Source: Pelagibius sp028280305
GTDB lineage: Bacteria > Pseudomonadota > Alphaproteobacteria > Kiloniellales > Kiloniellaceae
Assembly (NCBI RefSeq): GCF_965233615.1
Contig: NZ_OZ247495.1
Strand: one strand, 5' to 3'
DNA length: 64,000 nucleotides
The translations under genes were made by a program, and so were the position numbers. Below the pieces are notes generated by a model that saw nothing but the letters and a program-made list of their open reading frames with translations, was not told the DNA's origin and searched no databases. Numbering within the stretch: position 1 is the first letter of the stretch; the number at the start of each line of letters is the position of its first letter. Positions 9,340 through 17,414 of this stretch are shown in pieces.

Positions 9340-10284
9340 GTGAAAGTTCTCATCACCGGCGGGTGCGGCCAGGTCGGTTCGCATGTGGCCGAGCTTCATC
9401 TGCAGCGCGGCGACGAGGTGCTTGCCGTCGATAACTTCGACACTGGCCGCCGCATTCACTTGCCGGAGAATCATGATCGCTTGACTTTCGTGGAGGGTTC
9501 CATCGCGGACAAGGCCCTGGTCGATAGACTGGTCGGGGACTTCAAGCCCGACGTTCTGATTCACACCGCTGCTTCCTATAAGGATCCGAACGACTGGCAC
9601 TCAGATATGCTGACGAACGGCGTCGGCGGTGTGAACCTCATCCAGGCGGCGAAGGACAGCAACGTCGGCCGGTTTATCTACTTTCAGACCGCACTGACCT
9701 ACGGACTGCATCCGCAGCAGAACCCCATTCCTATCGACCATCCAAAGAACCCCGGCAACTCCAGCTACTCTATTTCGAAGACCACGACCGAGGACTATCT
9801 GGACCTGTCCGGGCTCGACTATGTTACCTTCCGCCTTGCCAACGTGGTCGGCCCGCGTAACGTCTCGGGACCTTTGCCGATTTTCTTCCAGCGTTTGTCC
9901 GAGGCGAAGAAATGCTTCGTCACCACCGCCCGGCGCGACTTTGTCTTCGTCAAGGATTTGGCCCGGACGGTGATCGAGGCGACCGACGGTAAGGGCCATG
10001 GCGCCTATCACTTCTCCTCCGGCTCTGACGTGGCCATCAAGGAACTGTATGACGCGGTGGTCGAGGCGATGCAGATCAACGACTATCCCGAGCCGGAAAT
10101 TCGTGAGCTCGGTCCCGACGATGCGGCGTCGATCCTGCTCGATCCCAGCCGCACTTTTGCCGATTTCGGTGATCTCGAGTTCACACCCCTGAAGGACACT
10201 GTAAAGGCCGCGGTCGAATACTATCGCTCCTTTGGCGCCGTCGGCGGATATACGCATCTCAAGCTCGACGAAAAGACGAAGTAA
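9340..10284 (+). CDS. NAD-dependent sugar epimerase/dehydratase (extended SDR), copy 1
   Basis: The 314-residue protein starts M-K-V-L-I-T-G-G-C-G-Q-V-G-S, an extended-SDR G-x-x-G-x-x-G NAD site, followed by the acidic D-N-F-D-T-G-R-R segment at strand 2. The active site appears as Q-T-A-L-T-Y-G (Thr) and Y-S-I-S-K (Tyr/Lys). F-R-L-A-N-V-V-G-P is the expected motif after the catalytic helix. It would epimerise, dehydrate or reduce a nucleotide sugar in the cytoplasm. It is closely related to the next gene, 12 bases downstream, including a shared Y-K-D-P-x-D-W block, which suggests tandem duplication and divergence. Start GTG with GGGAG upstream. Confidence 0.8.
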   Translation: MKVLITGGCGQVGSHVAELHLQRGDEVLAVDNFDTGRRIHLPENHDRLTFVEGSIADKALVDRLVGDFKPDVLIHTAASYKDPNDWHSDMLTNGVGGVNLIQAAKDSNVGRFIYFQTALTYGLHPQQNPIPIDHPKNPGNSSYSISKTTTEDYLDLSGLDYVTFRLANVVGPRNVSGPLPIFFQRLSEAKKCFVTTARRDFVFVKDLARTVIEATDGKGHGAYHFSSGSDVAIKELYDAVVEAMQINDYPEPEIRELGPDDAASILLDPSRTFADFGDLEFTPLKDTVKAAVEYYRSFGAVGGYTHLKLDEKTK

Positions 10285-10296
10285 GGACCCCATCCT

Positions 10297-11238
10297 GTGC
10301 GCATCGTGATTTCCGGCGGCGCCGGCTGCCTGGGCTCGAACTTGGTGGAGCGGCTGATACCCGAGGGCCACGAGGTTCTGGTGCTGGACAATTTCGCCAC
10401 CGGCAAGCGTGAGGTTCTGCCCCCCGTCGCCGGCCTGACGGTTGTTGAGGGCAGCATTGTCGACAAAGCCGTTGTGGATGACTGTTTCGACCGCTTTCGA
10501 CCGAGCCATGTCATCCACAGCGCAGCCGCCTACAAGGACCCGGCCGACTGGCAGGAAGATGCAGCGACCAACGTCACCGGCACGATCCACATGGTGGAGG
10601 CGGCAAGACGACATGAGGTGCGGCGCTTCATCAACTTCCAAACGGCCCTCTGCTATGGTCGGCCATCGCAGGTGCCGATTCTGATCGATCATCCGGCTCG
10701 ACCCTTCACCAGCTACGGCATTTCCAAGACAGCCGGCGAGCAGTATCTGTTGATGGCCGCTGAGGGCCTTTCGGTGGTTTCCTTGCGGCTGGCCAACGTC
10801 ACCGGCCCGCGCCTGGCGATCGGTCCGATCCCTACGTTCTACAAGCGGCTGAAGGCCGGACAGAATTGTTTCTGTTCGGACACCGTGCGCGACTTCCTGG
10901 ACATGGATGATTTCTTTGCCCTGATGGACAAGGTGATGACCGATGACGCACCGACCGGCGTCTTCAATGTCTCCACCGGTGACGGCCATACAATCAAAGA
11001 CATCTTCGATGTGGTGGTTGACCATCTGGGCGTCACCCTTTCTGAGCCGGTACCGGTCGTGCCGCCGGGGGATGACGACGTGCCGGCGGTTGTGCTGGAC
11101 CCCTCGGCAACCGAGGCTGCCTTCGACTGGAAGGCCCGTTACGGCTTTGAGGAAACGATCCGTCGCATGCTGGCTTGGTACGACGCTTATGGCGTAACCG
11201 ACATTTTCAGCCACCTCGCTGCGCCCAAGAAGGATTAA
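10297..11238 (+). CDS. NAD-dependent sugar epimerase/dehydratase (extended SDR), copy 2
   Basis: This 313-residue enzyme has the N-terminal nucleotide site I-S-G-G-A-G-C-L-G-S and the strand-2 D-N-F-A-T-G-K-R-E. Catalytic elements are Q-T-A-L-C-Y-G and Y-G-I-S-K, then L-R-L-A-N-V-T-G-P. It parallels the preceding gene over its whole length (A-A-Y-K-D-P-A-D-W, the late R-D-F segment), so the two are tandem paralogues that may catalyse consecutive steps or form a heterodimer. The GTG start lies 12 bases after the previous stop. The exact nucleotide-sugar substrate is not readable. Confidence 0.8.
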   Translation: MRIVISGGAGCLGSNLVERLIPEGHEVLVLDNFATGKREVLPPVAGLTVVEGSIVDKAVVDDCFDRFRPSHVIHSAAAYKDPADWQEDAATNVTGTIHMVEAARRHEVRRFINFQTALCYGRPSQVPILIDHPARPFTSYGISKTAGEQYLLMAAEGLSVVSLRLANVTGPRLAIGPIPTFYKRLKAGQNCFCSDTVRDFLDMDDFFALMDKVMTDDAPTGVFNVSTGDGHTIKDIFDVVVDHLGVTLSEPVPVVPPGDDDVPAVVLDPSATEAAFDWKARYGFEETIRRMLAWYDAYGVTDIFSHLAAPKKD

Positions 11239-11254
11239 AAGGGGCTCCCTAGAG

Positions 11255-12307
11255 ATGCACGAACTGAGTTTTAACAAGGCGACGATCCTTGTCGTCGGCG
11301 GTGCCGGCTTTGTCGGCTCAAACCTTGTCCTAAAGCTGCTGCAGAAGGATTCCGCACGGGTCATCATTGTCGACAATCTACTGTCATCGGACATTGCAAA
11401 TGTGCCGGATGATCCGCGGGTCGACTTCCGCTACGGCCCGATAACCGACGACCGCATCCTGGGCGCTCTGCCCGAGAACCTCGATTTCGTCTTCCACCTG
11501 TCCTGCTATCACGGCAACCAGTCATCGATCGCAGATCCGCTGGCTGATCACGAGAACAACACCTTGACCAGCCTCAAGCTGTTCGAGCGGCTCAAGGAAA
11601 TCAAGGGCCTGAAGAAGGTGGTCTACGCCGCCGCCGGCTGTGCCGTGGCCGAGAAAACCTACGACACTGCGCGGGCGACCAACGAGGACGCGCCGGTCTC
11701 GCTCTATCACGACAGCCCCTATTCGATCTCCAAGCTGATCGGCGAGCTTTATGGCAATTTCTACTGGAAGCACTGCGGCCTGCCGCTGGTCAAAGCACGC
11801 TTCCAGAATGTCTACGGACCGCGCGAGGTGCTTGGTGCCGGGCGCTGGCGCGGCACTCCGCACACTGTCTGGCGCAACGTTACCCCGACCTTCATCTGGA
11901 GGGCTCTCCGTCAGGAAGCCCTGCCCCTGGACAACGGCGGGAATGCCAGCCGCGACTTCATCTTCGTCGAGGATATGGCGCGTGGCCTGATGTGCGCGGC
12001 GGCGCGCGGCGAGCCGGGTGGGGTTTATAACCTAGCCTCAGGAGTGGAGACGACGATCCGGGAGCTGGCCGAAATCATCAATGCGGAGACCGGCAATACC
12101 ACGCCGGTGGATCTGCGCCCGGCACGCGATTGGGATCGCTCGGGCAGGCGTTTCGGCTCTACCGAAAAATCACGAGACAAGATTGGTTTCACGGCGGAAG
12201 TTCCGATACGCGAGGGTATTGCGCGCACCGTGGCCTGGACCCGCGAGAACCGCGATATGATCGAGCGCTGTATCCATCAGCACGACCGCTTCATGGCAGC
12301 GCTCTAG
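11255..12307 (+). CDS. NAD-dependent epimerase/dehydratase with altered catalytic Ser/Thr region
   Basis: The 350-residue protein has V-V-G-G-A-G-F-V-G-S-N at the N-terminus and V-D-N-L-L-S-S at strand 2, so it binds NAD(P) as an extended SDR. Y-S-I-S-K supplies the Tyr/Lys pair, followed by A-R-F-Q-N-V-Y-G-P, and R-D-F-I-F-V-E-D lies in the substrate domain as in UDP-glucose epimerases and GDP/dTDP-sugar dehydratases. Oddly, where relatives have an S-S/T-x-x-V-Y-G element, the sequence reads Y-A-A-A-G-C-A-V-A, lacking an obvious catalytic Ser/Thr. That may shift chemistry or substrate. A GGGG element precedes the ATG; the gene lies in the same operon as its neighbours. Confidence 0.75.
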   Translation: MHELSFNKATILVVGGAGFVGSNLVLKLLQKDSARVIIVDNLLSSDIANVPDDPRVDFRYGPITDDRILGALPENLDFVFHLSCYHGNQSSIADPLADHENNTLTSLKLFERLKEIKGLKKVVYAAAGCAVAEKTYDTARATNEDAPVSLYHDSPYSISKLIGELYGNFYWKHCGLPLVKARFQNVYGPREVLGAGRWRGTPHTVWRNVTPTFIWRALRQEALPLDNGGNASRDFIFVEDMARGLMCAAARGEPGGVYNLASGVETTIRELAEIINAETGNTTPVDLRPARDWDRSGRRFGSTEKSRDKIGFTAEVPIREGIARTVAWTRENRDMIERCIHQHDRFMAAL

Positions 12308-12322
12308 GAGACGCCGTCCATA

Positions 12323-13369
12323 ATGGTCAAGCTTGTCACTGTCATTGGCGCCCGCCCGCAGTTCATCAAGGCGGCAAGTGTCAGCCGGGCCGTTGCGCGC
12401 CAGGACGGAATTTCCGAGATCATGCTGCATACCGGGCAGCATTTCGACGCCAACATGTCGGATATCTTCTTTGAGGAGCTGGGCATTCCGGCTCCGGACC
12501 ATCACCTCGGCATCGCCGGCGGCAACCACGGTGAGATGACCGGGCGCATGCTTGGCGGCATCGAGACGATCCTGATCGAAGAGAAGCCCGACTGGGTGCT
12601 GGTCTACGGCGATACCAACTCGACTCTGGCCGGAGCATTGGCTGCTGCCAAGCTGCACATCCCGGTTGCCCATGTCGAAGCGGGGCTGCGTTCCTTCAAT
12701 CGCCGCATGCCGGAGGAGGTCAACCGTGTCCTGACAGACCATGTCAGCGCCCGGCTCTATTGTCCGACCAGCGCGGCGGTGAAGAACCTTGCCGATGAAG
12801 GGGTTCACGATGGTGTCGTTCACGTCGGCGATGTCATGTATGACGCCGCACTCAATGCACGCGAGCGGGCGCGAACCGGCTCCGATATTCTGGATCGGCT
12901 CGGCCTTGAGCCCGATCGCTATTCCTTGGCCACCATTCACCGCGCAGAAAACACAAATGATGCAAACAGCCTGCGTTCGGCGATCGCCCACCTGGAGAAG
13001 GTGACCGCGGAACGCGCGGTCGTATTGCCACTGCACCCCCGCACGGCGCAGGCGGCCACCCGCTTCGACGTTTCACTGAAGGCCCTTAAGGTCATAGAGC
13101 CCGTGGGCTATCTCGACATGAGCGCGCTGCTCGATGGCTGCGTCGATGTGCACACCGATTCCGGCGGGGTGCAGAAGGAAGCCTACTTCCACGGCAAACC
13201 CTGTGTCACGCTTCGCAGCGAGACCGAGTGGGTGGAAACGGTAGAGGCAGGTTGGAACCGGTTGTGGTCGGAGTCCGACTACAGACAGCCCCGTCAAACC
13301 ATTGACGAATATGGCAGCGGTAATGCCGCCGATCTCATCGTTTCGAGTCTTCTAATGGCTGATGCGTGA
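12323..13369 (+). CDS. wecB: UDP-N-acetylglucosamine 2-epimerase (non-hydrolysing)
   Basis: The 348-residue protein opens with V-I-G-A-R-P-Q-F-I-K, has H-T-G-Q-H-F-D, Y-G-D-T-N-S-T, H-V-E-A-G-L-R-S and E-E-V-N-R, and near the C-terminus T-D-S-G-G-V-Q-K-E-A. These are the classic landmarks of the WecB/MnaA family, which interconverts UDP-GlcNAc and UDP-ManNAc. UDP-ManNAc is a precursor for ManNAc or ManNAcA residues in enterobacterial common antigen, capsules and O-antigens. The length is normal. Its stop codon overlaps the GTG start of the next gene (GTGA), indicating translational coupling. Confidence 0.9.
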   Translation: MVKLVTVIGARPQFIKAASVSRAVARQDGISEIMLHTGQHFDANMSDIFFEELGIPAPDHHLGIAGGNHGEMTGRMLGGIETILIEEKPDWVLVYGDTNSTLAGALAAAKLHIPVAHVEAGLRSFNRRMPEEVNRVLTDHVSARLYCPTSAAVKNLADEGVHDGVVHVGDVMYDAALNARERARTGSDILDRLGLEPDRYSLATIHRAENTNDANSLRSAIAHLEKVTAERAVVLPLHPRTAQAATRFDVSLKALKVIEPVGYLDMSALLDGCVDVHTDSGGVQKEAYFHGKPCVTLRSETEWVETVEAGWNRLWSESDYRQPRQTIDEYGSGNAADLIVSSLLMADA

Positions 13370-14595
13370 GCGCTGAATCCTCCGCGCTGCGCGCTTTGGT
13401 GGTGAGTGCCGAATACACGGACCGTCTCAGCTACTACGACGATTGGAAGACGGCGTTCCAGACATCACCACAATTCGAAACGGTGCTTTTCAACGTTGCC
13501 GGCGGCAACGCTGCCCGGCGGCTGTGGTCCGCGTTGAGGGGCATCGATGCGATCATTCTTCTGCACTCGACCAACGGCGACACCACGCGATATCTGGAGC
13601 CGGTGGCCCCGGTGCTCGCGGAGCGCTCTTGCCCGCTGCTGGCTTTTGTCGGCAACGAGGTCAACCTGCCGGGTTCGCCGATCAGCGCCAAACGCGCGGT
13701 CTTCGCTACCATCCGGCCGGACTTTATCGCGACCCAGCTTTTGCCGGAGAGCGGTGAATACCTGTTTGGCGATCTCACGAGGCGCGGCGTCGTGGCATTG
13801 CCCCACGGCCTCAACCCCGAAGTCTTTCGTCCGCAAGTTCCTCACAGCGAACGCATCCGCGATATTGGGGTGCGATCGGTCAGATATCTGGCGCATCTCG
13901 GTGATGACGATCGCAACAGGGTCCATGACTTTTTCACCCGTCATGAGTTTGCGCCGGACCTGACCGTTGATATCTCCGCCGAGCGGTTCAACCGCGACGG
14001 ATGGGCGGCCTTTCTCAATGATTGCCGGGGCACGGTCTCCACTGAGGCCGGCTCCTGGTTCATCGAGCGCGATGATGCCACCATAGAAGCAATCCGCGCC
14101 TGGACGGCGGAAAGACGAGCTGGGCAAGGTTTTGTCATCGCCAATGACAGTCCGCTGCGTCTAATCGGACACAAGCTGCCCTTCAGGTTGCGGCAATGGC
14201 TGCGCAAGAGGCTGAGCCGTGGACCGATCCGCCACGAGTCGACGGTTACCGAGGCATTGGCATTTGACGAGGTTTATGAGAGGTTTTTCGCCGGTCGGCC
14301 TGTTCCGAAGCATCACGGAAAGTGTATTTCTTCTCGCCATTTTGACGCTATCGGGACCGCCACCTGCCAAATTCTTTTGGAAGGGCGCTACAACGACATT
14401 CTGACGCCCGGGGTTCATTACATCAGCTTGGCGTCAGATTTTTCGAATGTTGCCGAGGTTATGGAAGTCTTCGAGGATGAGCGCCGGCGTCTTGAGATTA
14501 CAGAAGCGGCCCTTGCCCATGTAATGGACCGGCATACCTACGCCCATCGCGTCGGGGCTGTTTATGACATCCTGACCGGGAGTGCGCCGGCCTGA
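13366..14595 (+). CDS. Glycosyltransferase-like protein, paralogue of the gene at 4673
   Basis: This 409-residue protein starts at a GTG inside the wecB stop. An H-G-L-N-P-E-V-F-R-P motif about one third in is typical of GT-B (GT4/CgeB-like) enzymes between the two Rossmann halves. S-T-E-A-G-S-W-F-I-E and a C-terminal L-E-G-R-Y-N-D...D-F-S-N-V segment are shared with the 4673-6013 product. It is likely to transfer a sugar, perhaps the ManNAc-derived unit made by the coupled epimerase; that link is inferred from gene order. No membrane segment is evident. Confidence 0.6.
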   Translation: MSAESSALRALVVSAEYTDRLSYYDDWKTAFQTSPQFETVLFNVAGGNAARRLWSALRGIDAIILLHSTNGDTTRYLEPVAPVLAERSCPLLAFVGNEVNLPGSPISAKRAVFATIRPDFIATQLLPESGEYLFGDLTRRGVVALPHGLNPEVFRPQVPHSERIRDIGVRSVRYLAHLGDDDRNRVHDFFTRHEFAPDLTVDISAERFNRDGWAAFLNDCRGTVSTEAGSWFIERDDATIEAIRAWTAERRAGQGFVIANDSPLRLIGHKLPFRLRQWLRKRLSRGPIRHESTVTEALAFDEVYERFFAGRPVPKHHGKCISSRHFDAIGTATCQILLEGRYNDILTPGVHYISLASDFSNVAEVMEVFEDERRRLEITEAALAHVMDRHTYAHRVGAVYDILTGSAPA

Positions 14596-14611
14596 TGGTA
14601 GGGAGGCGTCT

Positions 14612-16528
14612 ATGTGCGCCATAGTCGGATTCCTCGGGCCTGCCGGGGAGGGGCGAGACCTTGAGGGGCTGGCAAGGCGCATGGCCGACTGCCTGGTTCA
14701 TCGGGGTCCGGATGATGGTGGAGCCTGGGCCGACGGAGAGGCTGGTATCGGCCTTGGACATCGCCGCCTTTCGATCATTGATCTCTCGGCAGCGGGGCGC
14801 CAGCCTATGGTCTCCGTCAACGGTCGCTATGTGCTGACCTACAATGGGGAAATCTACAATGCCCCGGAATTGCGCCGGGAGTGCGAGGAGGCTGGCATCG
14901 TCTTTCGCGGCGCCTCCGACACCGAAGTTCTTGTCGAAACCATCGCCCGCCTCGGTCTAAGGCCAACGCTCGAACGCCTTATCGGTATGTTTGCGTTCGC
15001 TCTTTGGGACCGCGAGCTGCGCGAACTAACCCTGGTGCGTGACCGGCTCGGCATCAAGCCCCTCTATTGGGGAGCTTTCGGCAAGAGTTTTCTTTTCGGC
15101 TCCGAGCTTTCAGCCCTAAAGCGTCATCCCGGTTTTGCCGGCGAGGTGGACCGCGATGCGCTTTGTAGCTTCTTACGATTCAGTTACGTACCGGCGCCGC
15201 AGAGCATTTATCGTGGCGTCCACAAGCTGCGTCCCGGACACTTGCTTACGGTTCGCCCGGGCGCAGGGCCGCAAATCGAGGCATGGTGGTCGCTTGCCGC
15301 AGCGCGGGAGAAGGGTATCTCGGCGCCGTTTGCAGGCAGCGAAGACGAGGCGATCTCGGCGCTCGACGCCCTGCTCGGCGATGCGGTCCAAAAGCGCATG
15401 ATCGCCGATGTGCCGCTTGGCGCTTTCCTGTCCGGTGGCGTGGACTCATCAACGGTTACTGCGTTGATGCAGGCATCCTCTTCGCGACCGGTGCGAAGCT
15501 TTTCCATAGGCTTCGCCGAGGATGCCTATAACGAAGCGGTTCACGCCAAGGCGGTGGCAAGTCATCTCGGTACCAACCACACCGAGCTTTACGTTACGCC
15601 GGAAGAGGCCCGCGCCATCATTCCGAAGCTGCCCGCACTCTATGACGAACCTTTTGCTGACGCCTCGCAGATTCCAACCTTTCTCGTTTCGCGCATGACC
15701 CGTGAGCATGTCACTGTCGCCCTGTCCGGTGATGGCGGCGACGAGGTTTTCGGCGGCTACAATCGCTATCTTCAGGCTCCCGATATTCTGTCACGGACGT
15801 CGCTGGTGTCCGGCGCACTGGCCCGCGGCGGCGGCGCGCTGATTTCCGCAGTGTCTCCGAACCGATTGTCGCAAATTCTGGGGCCTTTGCCGAAGATTGG
15901 CGCCACTCCGATGCTCGGTGAGAAGCTGCATAAGATTGCCGGTATTTTGGGCAAGAGCCCGCAACAAGCTTACTGCGCCTTGGTGAGCCATTGGCCGGAG
16001 CCCAACACGCTTGTCCTCGGCGGGCATGAACCTGTTGATGCCATCTGGAACGAGGTGGACGGCGACTTGTCCGGCTTCGCGGCGCGTATGCAGTTCGCCG
16101 ATACCCTCACCTATCTGCCCGACGACATCCTTACCAAGGTCGACCGTGCCTCCATGGCGGTATCGCTTGAGGCACGGGTGCCTCTGCTCGATCACCGGGT
16201 GGTCGAGTTTGCTTGGTCGCTGCCGCAAGGTCTGAAGATCCGCGGCCGCGAGGCCAAATGGATATTGCGGCAAGTGCTCGATCGCTATGTGCCGCGCACA
16301 CTGATCGAGCGGCCGAAAATGGGCTTTGGCGTTCCCATAGATTCCTGGCTGCGCGGTCCTCTGCGAGATTGGGCGGATGACCTGCTCAGCGAGCCTCGCC
16401 TCAGGCGGCAAGGCTTTCTCGATCCGACGCCGATCCGTACCCGCTGGAGAGAGCACCTTTCCGGAAAGCGTAACTGGCAGTACTCGTTGTGGAATGTTTT
16501 GATGTTCAATGCTTGGCTGGATGCGTAA
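14612..16528 (+). CDS. asnB: Asparagine synthase-type amidotransferase (second copy)
   Basis: The 638-residue protein starts M-C-A-I-V-G, giving Cys2 as the glutaminase nucleophile. An in-frame upstream GTG at 14582 would bury that Cys, and GGGAGG lies just ahead of the ATG at 14612, so that start is preferred. R-G-P-D-D-G-G and Y-N-G-E-I-Y-N mark the glutaminase domain. S-G-G-V-D-S-S, S-G-D-G-G-D-E-V-F-G-G-Y and R-V-P-L-L-D mark the ATP-dependent synthetase domain. It is only distantly like the 7018 copy. Following a glycosyltransferase, it probably amidates a sugar acid or another carboxylate of the glycan pathway rather than supplying asparagine. Confidence 0.85.
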   Translation: MCAIVGFLGPAGEGRDLEGLARRMADCLVHRGPDDGGAWADGEAGIGLGHRRLSIIDLSAAGRQPMVSVNGRYVLTYNGEIYNAPELRRECEEAGIVFRGASDTEVLVETIARLGLRPTLERLIGMFAFALWDRELRELTLVRDRLGIKPLYWGAFGKSFLFGSELSALKRHPGFAGEVDRDALCSFLRFSYVPAPQSIYRGVHKLRPGHLLTVRPGAGPQIEAWWSLAAAREKGISAPFAGSEDEAISALDALLGDAVQKRMIADVPLGAFLSGGVDSSTVTALMQASSSRPVRSFSIGFAEDAYNEAVHAKAVASHLGTNHTELYVTPEEARAIIPKLPALYDEPFADASQIPTFLVSRMTREHVTVALSGDGGDEVFGGYNRYLQAPDILSRTSLVSGALARGGGALISAVSPNRLSQILGPLPKIGATPMLGEKLHKIAGILGKSPQQAYCALVSHWPEPNTLVLGGHEPVDAIWNEVDGDLSGFAARMQFADTLTYLPDDILTKVDRASMAVSLEARVPLLDHRVVEFAWSLPQGLKIRGREAKWILRQVLDRYVPRTLIERPKMGFGVPIDSWLRGPLRDWADDLLSEPRLRRQGFLDPTPIRTRWREHLSGKRNWQYSLWNVLMFNAWLDA

Positions 16529-16591
16529 CTGGTCAGCTGGGTTCCGGCTCCCCGCGCGGTGAGACGGCCGCGATCCCAGCTTCTGCCCTGT

Positions 16592-16605
16592 TTGACCCAT
16601 CTCAA
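16592..16605 (+). promoter_or_regulatory. Candidate FNR/NNR-type box upstream of the Crp/Fnr gene
   Basis: TTGAC-CCAT-CTCAA departs by one base from the symmetrical TTGAC-N4-GTCAA seen ahead of nosR. It is centred about 108 bases before the ATG at 16707. If it works as a class II site at -41.5, transcription would start near 16640, just before the repeats. Autoregulation or cross-regulation is inferred. Confidence 0.4.
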
Positions 16606-16642
16606 TGATGGTTCGTCTGTTACCCTTTAGTTTCCGCTCCAA

Positions 16643-16704
16643 ATACAGTCGGGGCCAAACATAACTGGGGTTAAGTACAACGGGGCCAAGCACAGCGGGG
16701 AAGG
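16643..16704 (+). repeat. Four degenerate 15-16 bp tandem units in the leader of the regulator gene
   Basis: Units ATACAGTCGGGGCCAA, ACATAACTGGGGTTAA, GTACAACGGGGCCAA and GCACAGCGGGGAAGG follow each other without gaps. The shared core is xACAxxxGGGGxxAA. The last unit provides the G-rich ribosome-binding segment immediately before the ATG at 16707. The function is unknown; repeated GGGG could compete for ribosome binding or mark a duplicated leader. Confidence 0.55.
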
Positions 16705-16706
16705 TC

Positions 16707-17414
16707 ATGCATCCGAACGAGGACTGGCGGATTGCCAAGGAATCCGTGTTGTTGGCGAGTGTGCCCGAGGACCTGGTCGAGACCATCCTGTCTCATACGG
16801 AGACCCGATCCTTCGATCGCGGCACCACGATATTTCTTCAGGGCGAGCCAGCGGACAGCGTCTACATCGTGCTGGAAGGCTGGGTCAAGCTGTTCCGGAT
16901 CTCGCAAAACGGTGCCGAGGCCGTCGTCGGTGTCTTCACCAAGGGCCGCAGCTTCGGTGAGGCCGCGGCTTTCCGCAACGACGTTTATCCCGTAGCGGCC
17001 GAGGCGGTTACTGACTGCCGGGTGATGCCGGTGCGTGCCGGCCTCATCCTCGGGTTGATGAAATCCCGCCCGGAACTCTGCACGGCGATCCTGGCATCGA
17101 CCTTCAAGCACCTTCATGCCCTGGTTTCCCAGGTCGAGCAGTTGAAGGCCCACACCGGCGCCCAGCGTGTCGCAGAGTTCCTGCTTGAACTCTGTCCGAT
17201 CACCGAGGGCGCCTGCGCTGTTACGCTGCCTTATGACAAGGTGCTGATCGCCGGCCGGCTTGGCATGAAACCCGAAAGCCTGTCGCGGTCTTTCGCCCGG
17301 CTAAAGGAGGTCGGCGTCAAGATCAGCCAGAACCATGCGATGGTTTCCAATGTCGAGGCTTTGCGCCACTACGCCGAAGAGGATCGCGCCATGGCCTGGA
17401 GCCGGGCTCAATGA
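16707..17414 (+). CDS. Crp/Fnr-family transcriptional regulator of denitrification (DNR/NNR-like)
   Basis: The 235-residue protein has a cyclic-nucleotide-binding-like sensor domain (about residues 20-135, with G-E-P-A-D-S-V-Y-I-V-L-E-G-W-V-K-L and G-R-S-F-G-E-A-A). A long dimerisation helix follows near 140-160, and a winged helix ends with L-G-M-K-P-E-S-L-S-R-S-F-A-R-L as recognition helix. The E-S-L-S-R-x-F motif fits TTGA-type half-sites. The N-terminal cysteine cluster of true FNR is absent, so it is not an oxygen-sensing Fe-S FNR. Its location beside nor, nos and nir genes with matching operators suggests an NO-responsive NNR/DNR type. It shares an ATGA overlap with the DUF4202 gene. 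Confidence 0.8.
   Translation: MHPNEDWRIAKESVLLASVPEDLVETILSHTETRSFDRGTTIFLQGEPADSVYIVLEGWVKLFRISQNGAEAVVGVFTKGRSFGEAAAFRNDVYPVAAEAVTDCRVMPVRAGLILGLMKSRPELCTAILASTFKHLHALVSQVEQLKAHTGAQRVAEFLLELCPITEGACAVTLPYDKVLIAGRLGMKPESLSRSFARLKEVGVKISQNHAMVSNVEALRHYAEEDRAMAWSRAQ

Noticed and set aside
9601..11394. Long minus-strand open frame opposite two SDR genes
   Set aside because: Shadow frame with no recognisable motif; both SDR genes on the other strand are complete.
16643..16704. CRISPR-like array in the regulator leader
   Set aside because: The units are only 15-16 bp, degenerate and without spacers, so this is a small tandem repeat, not a CRISPR.
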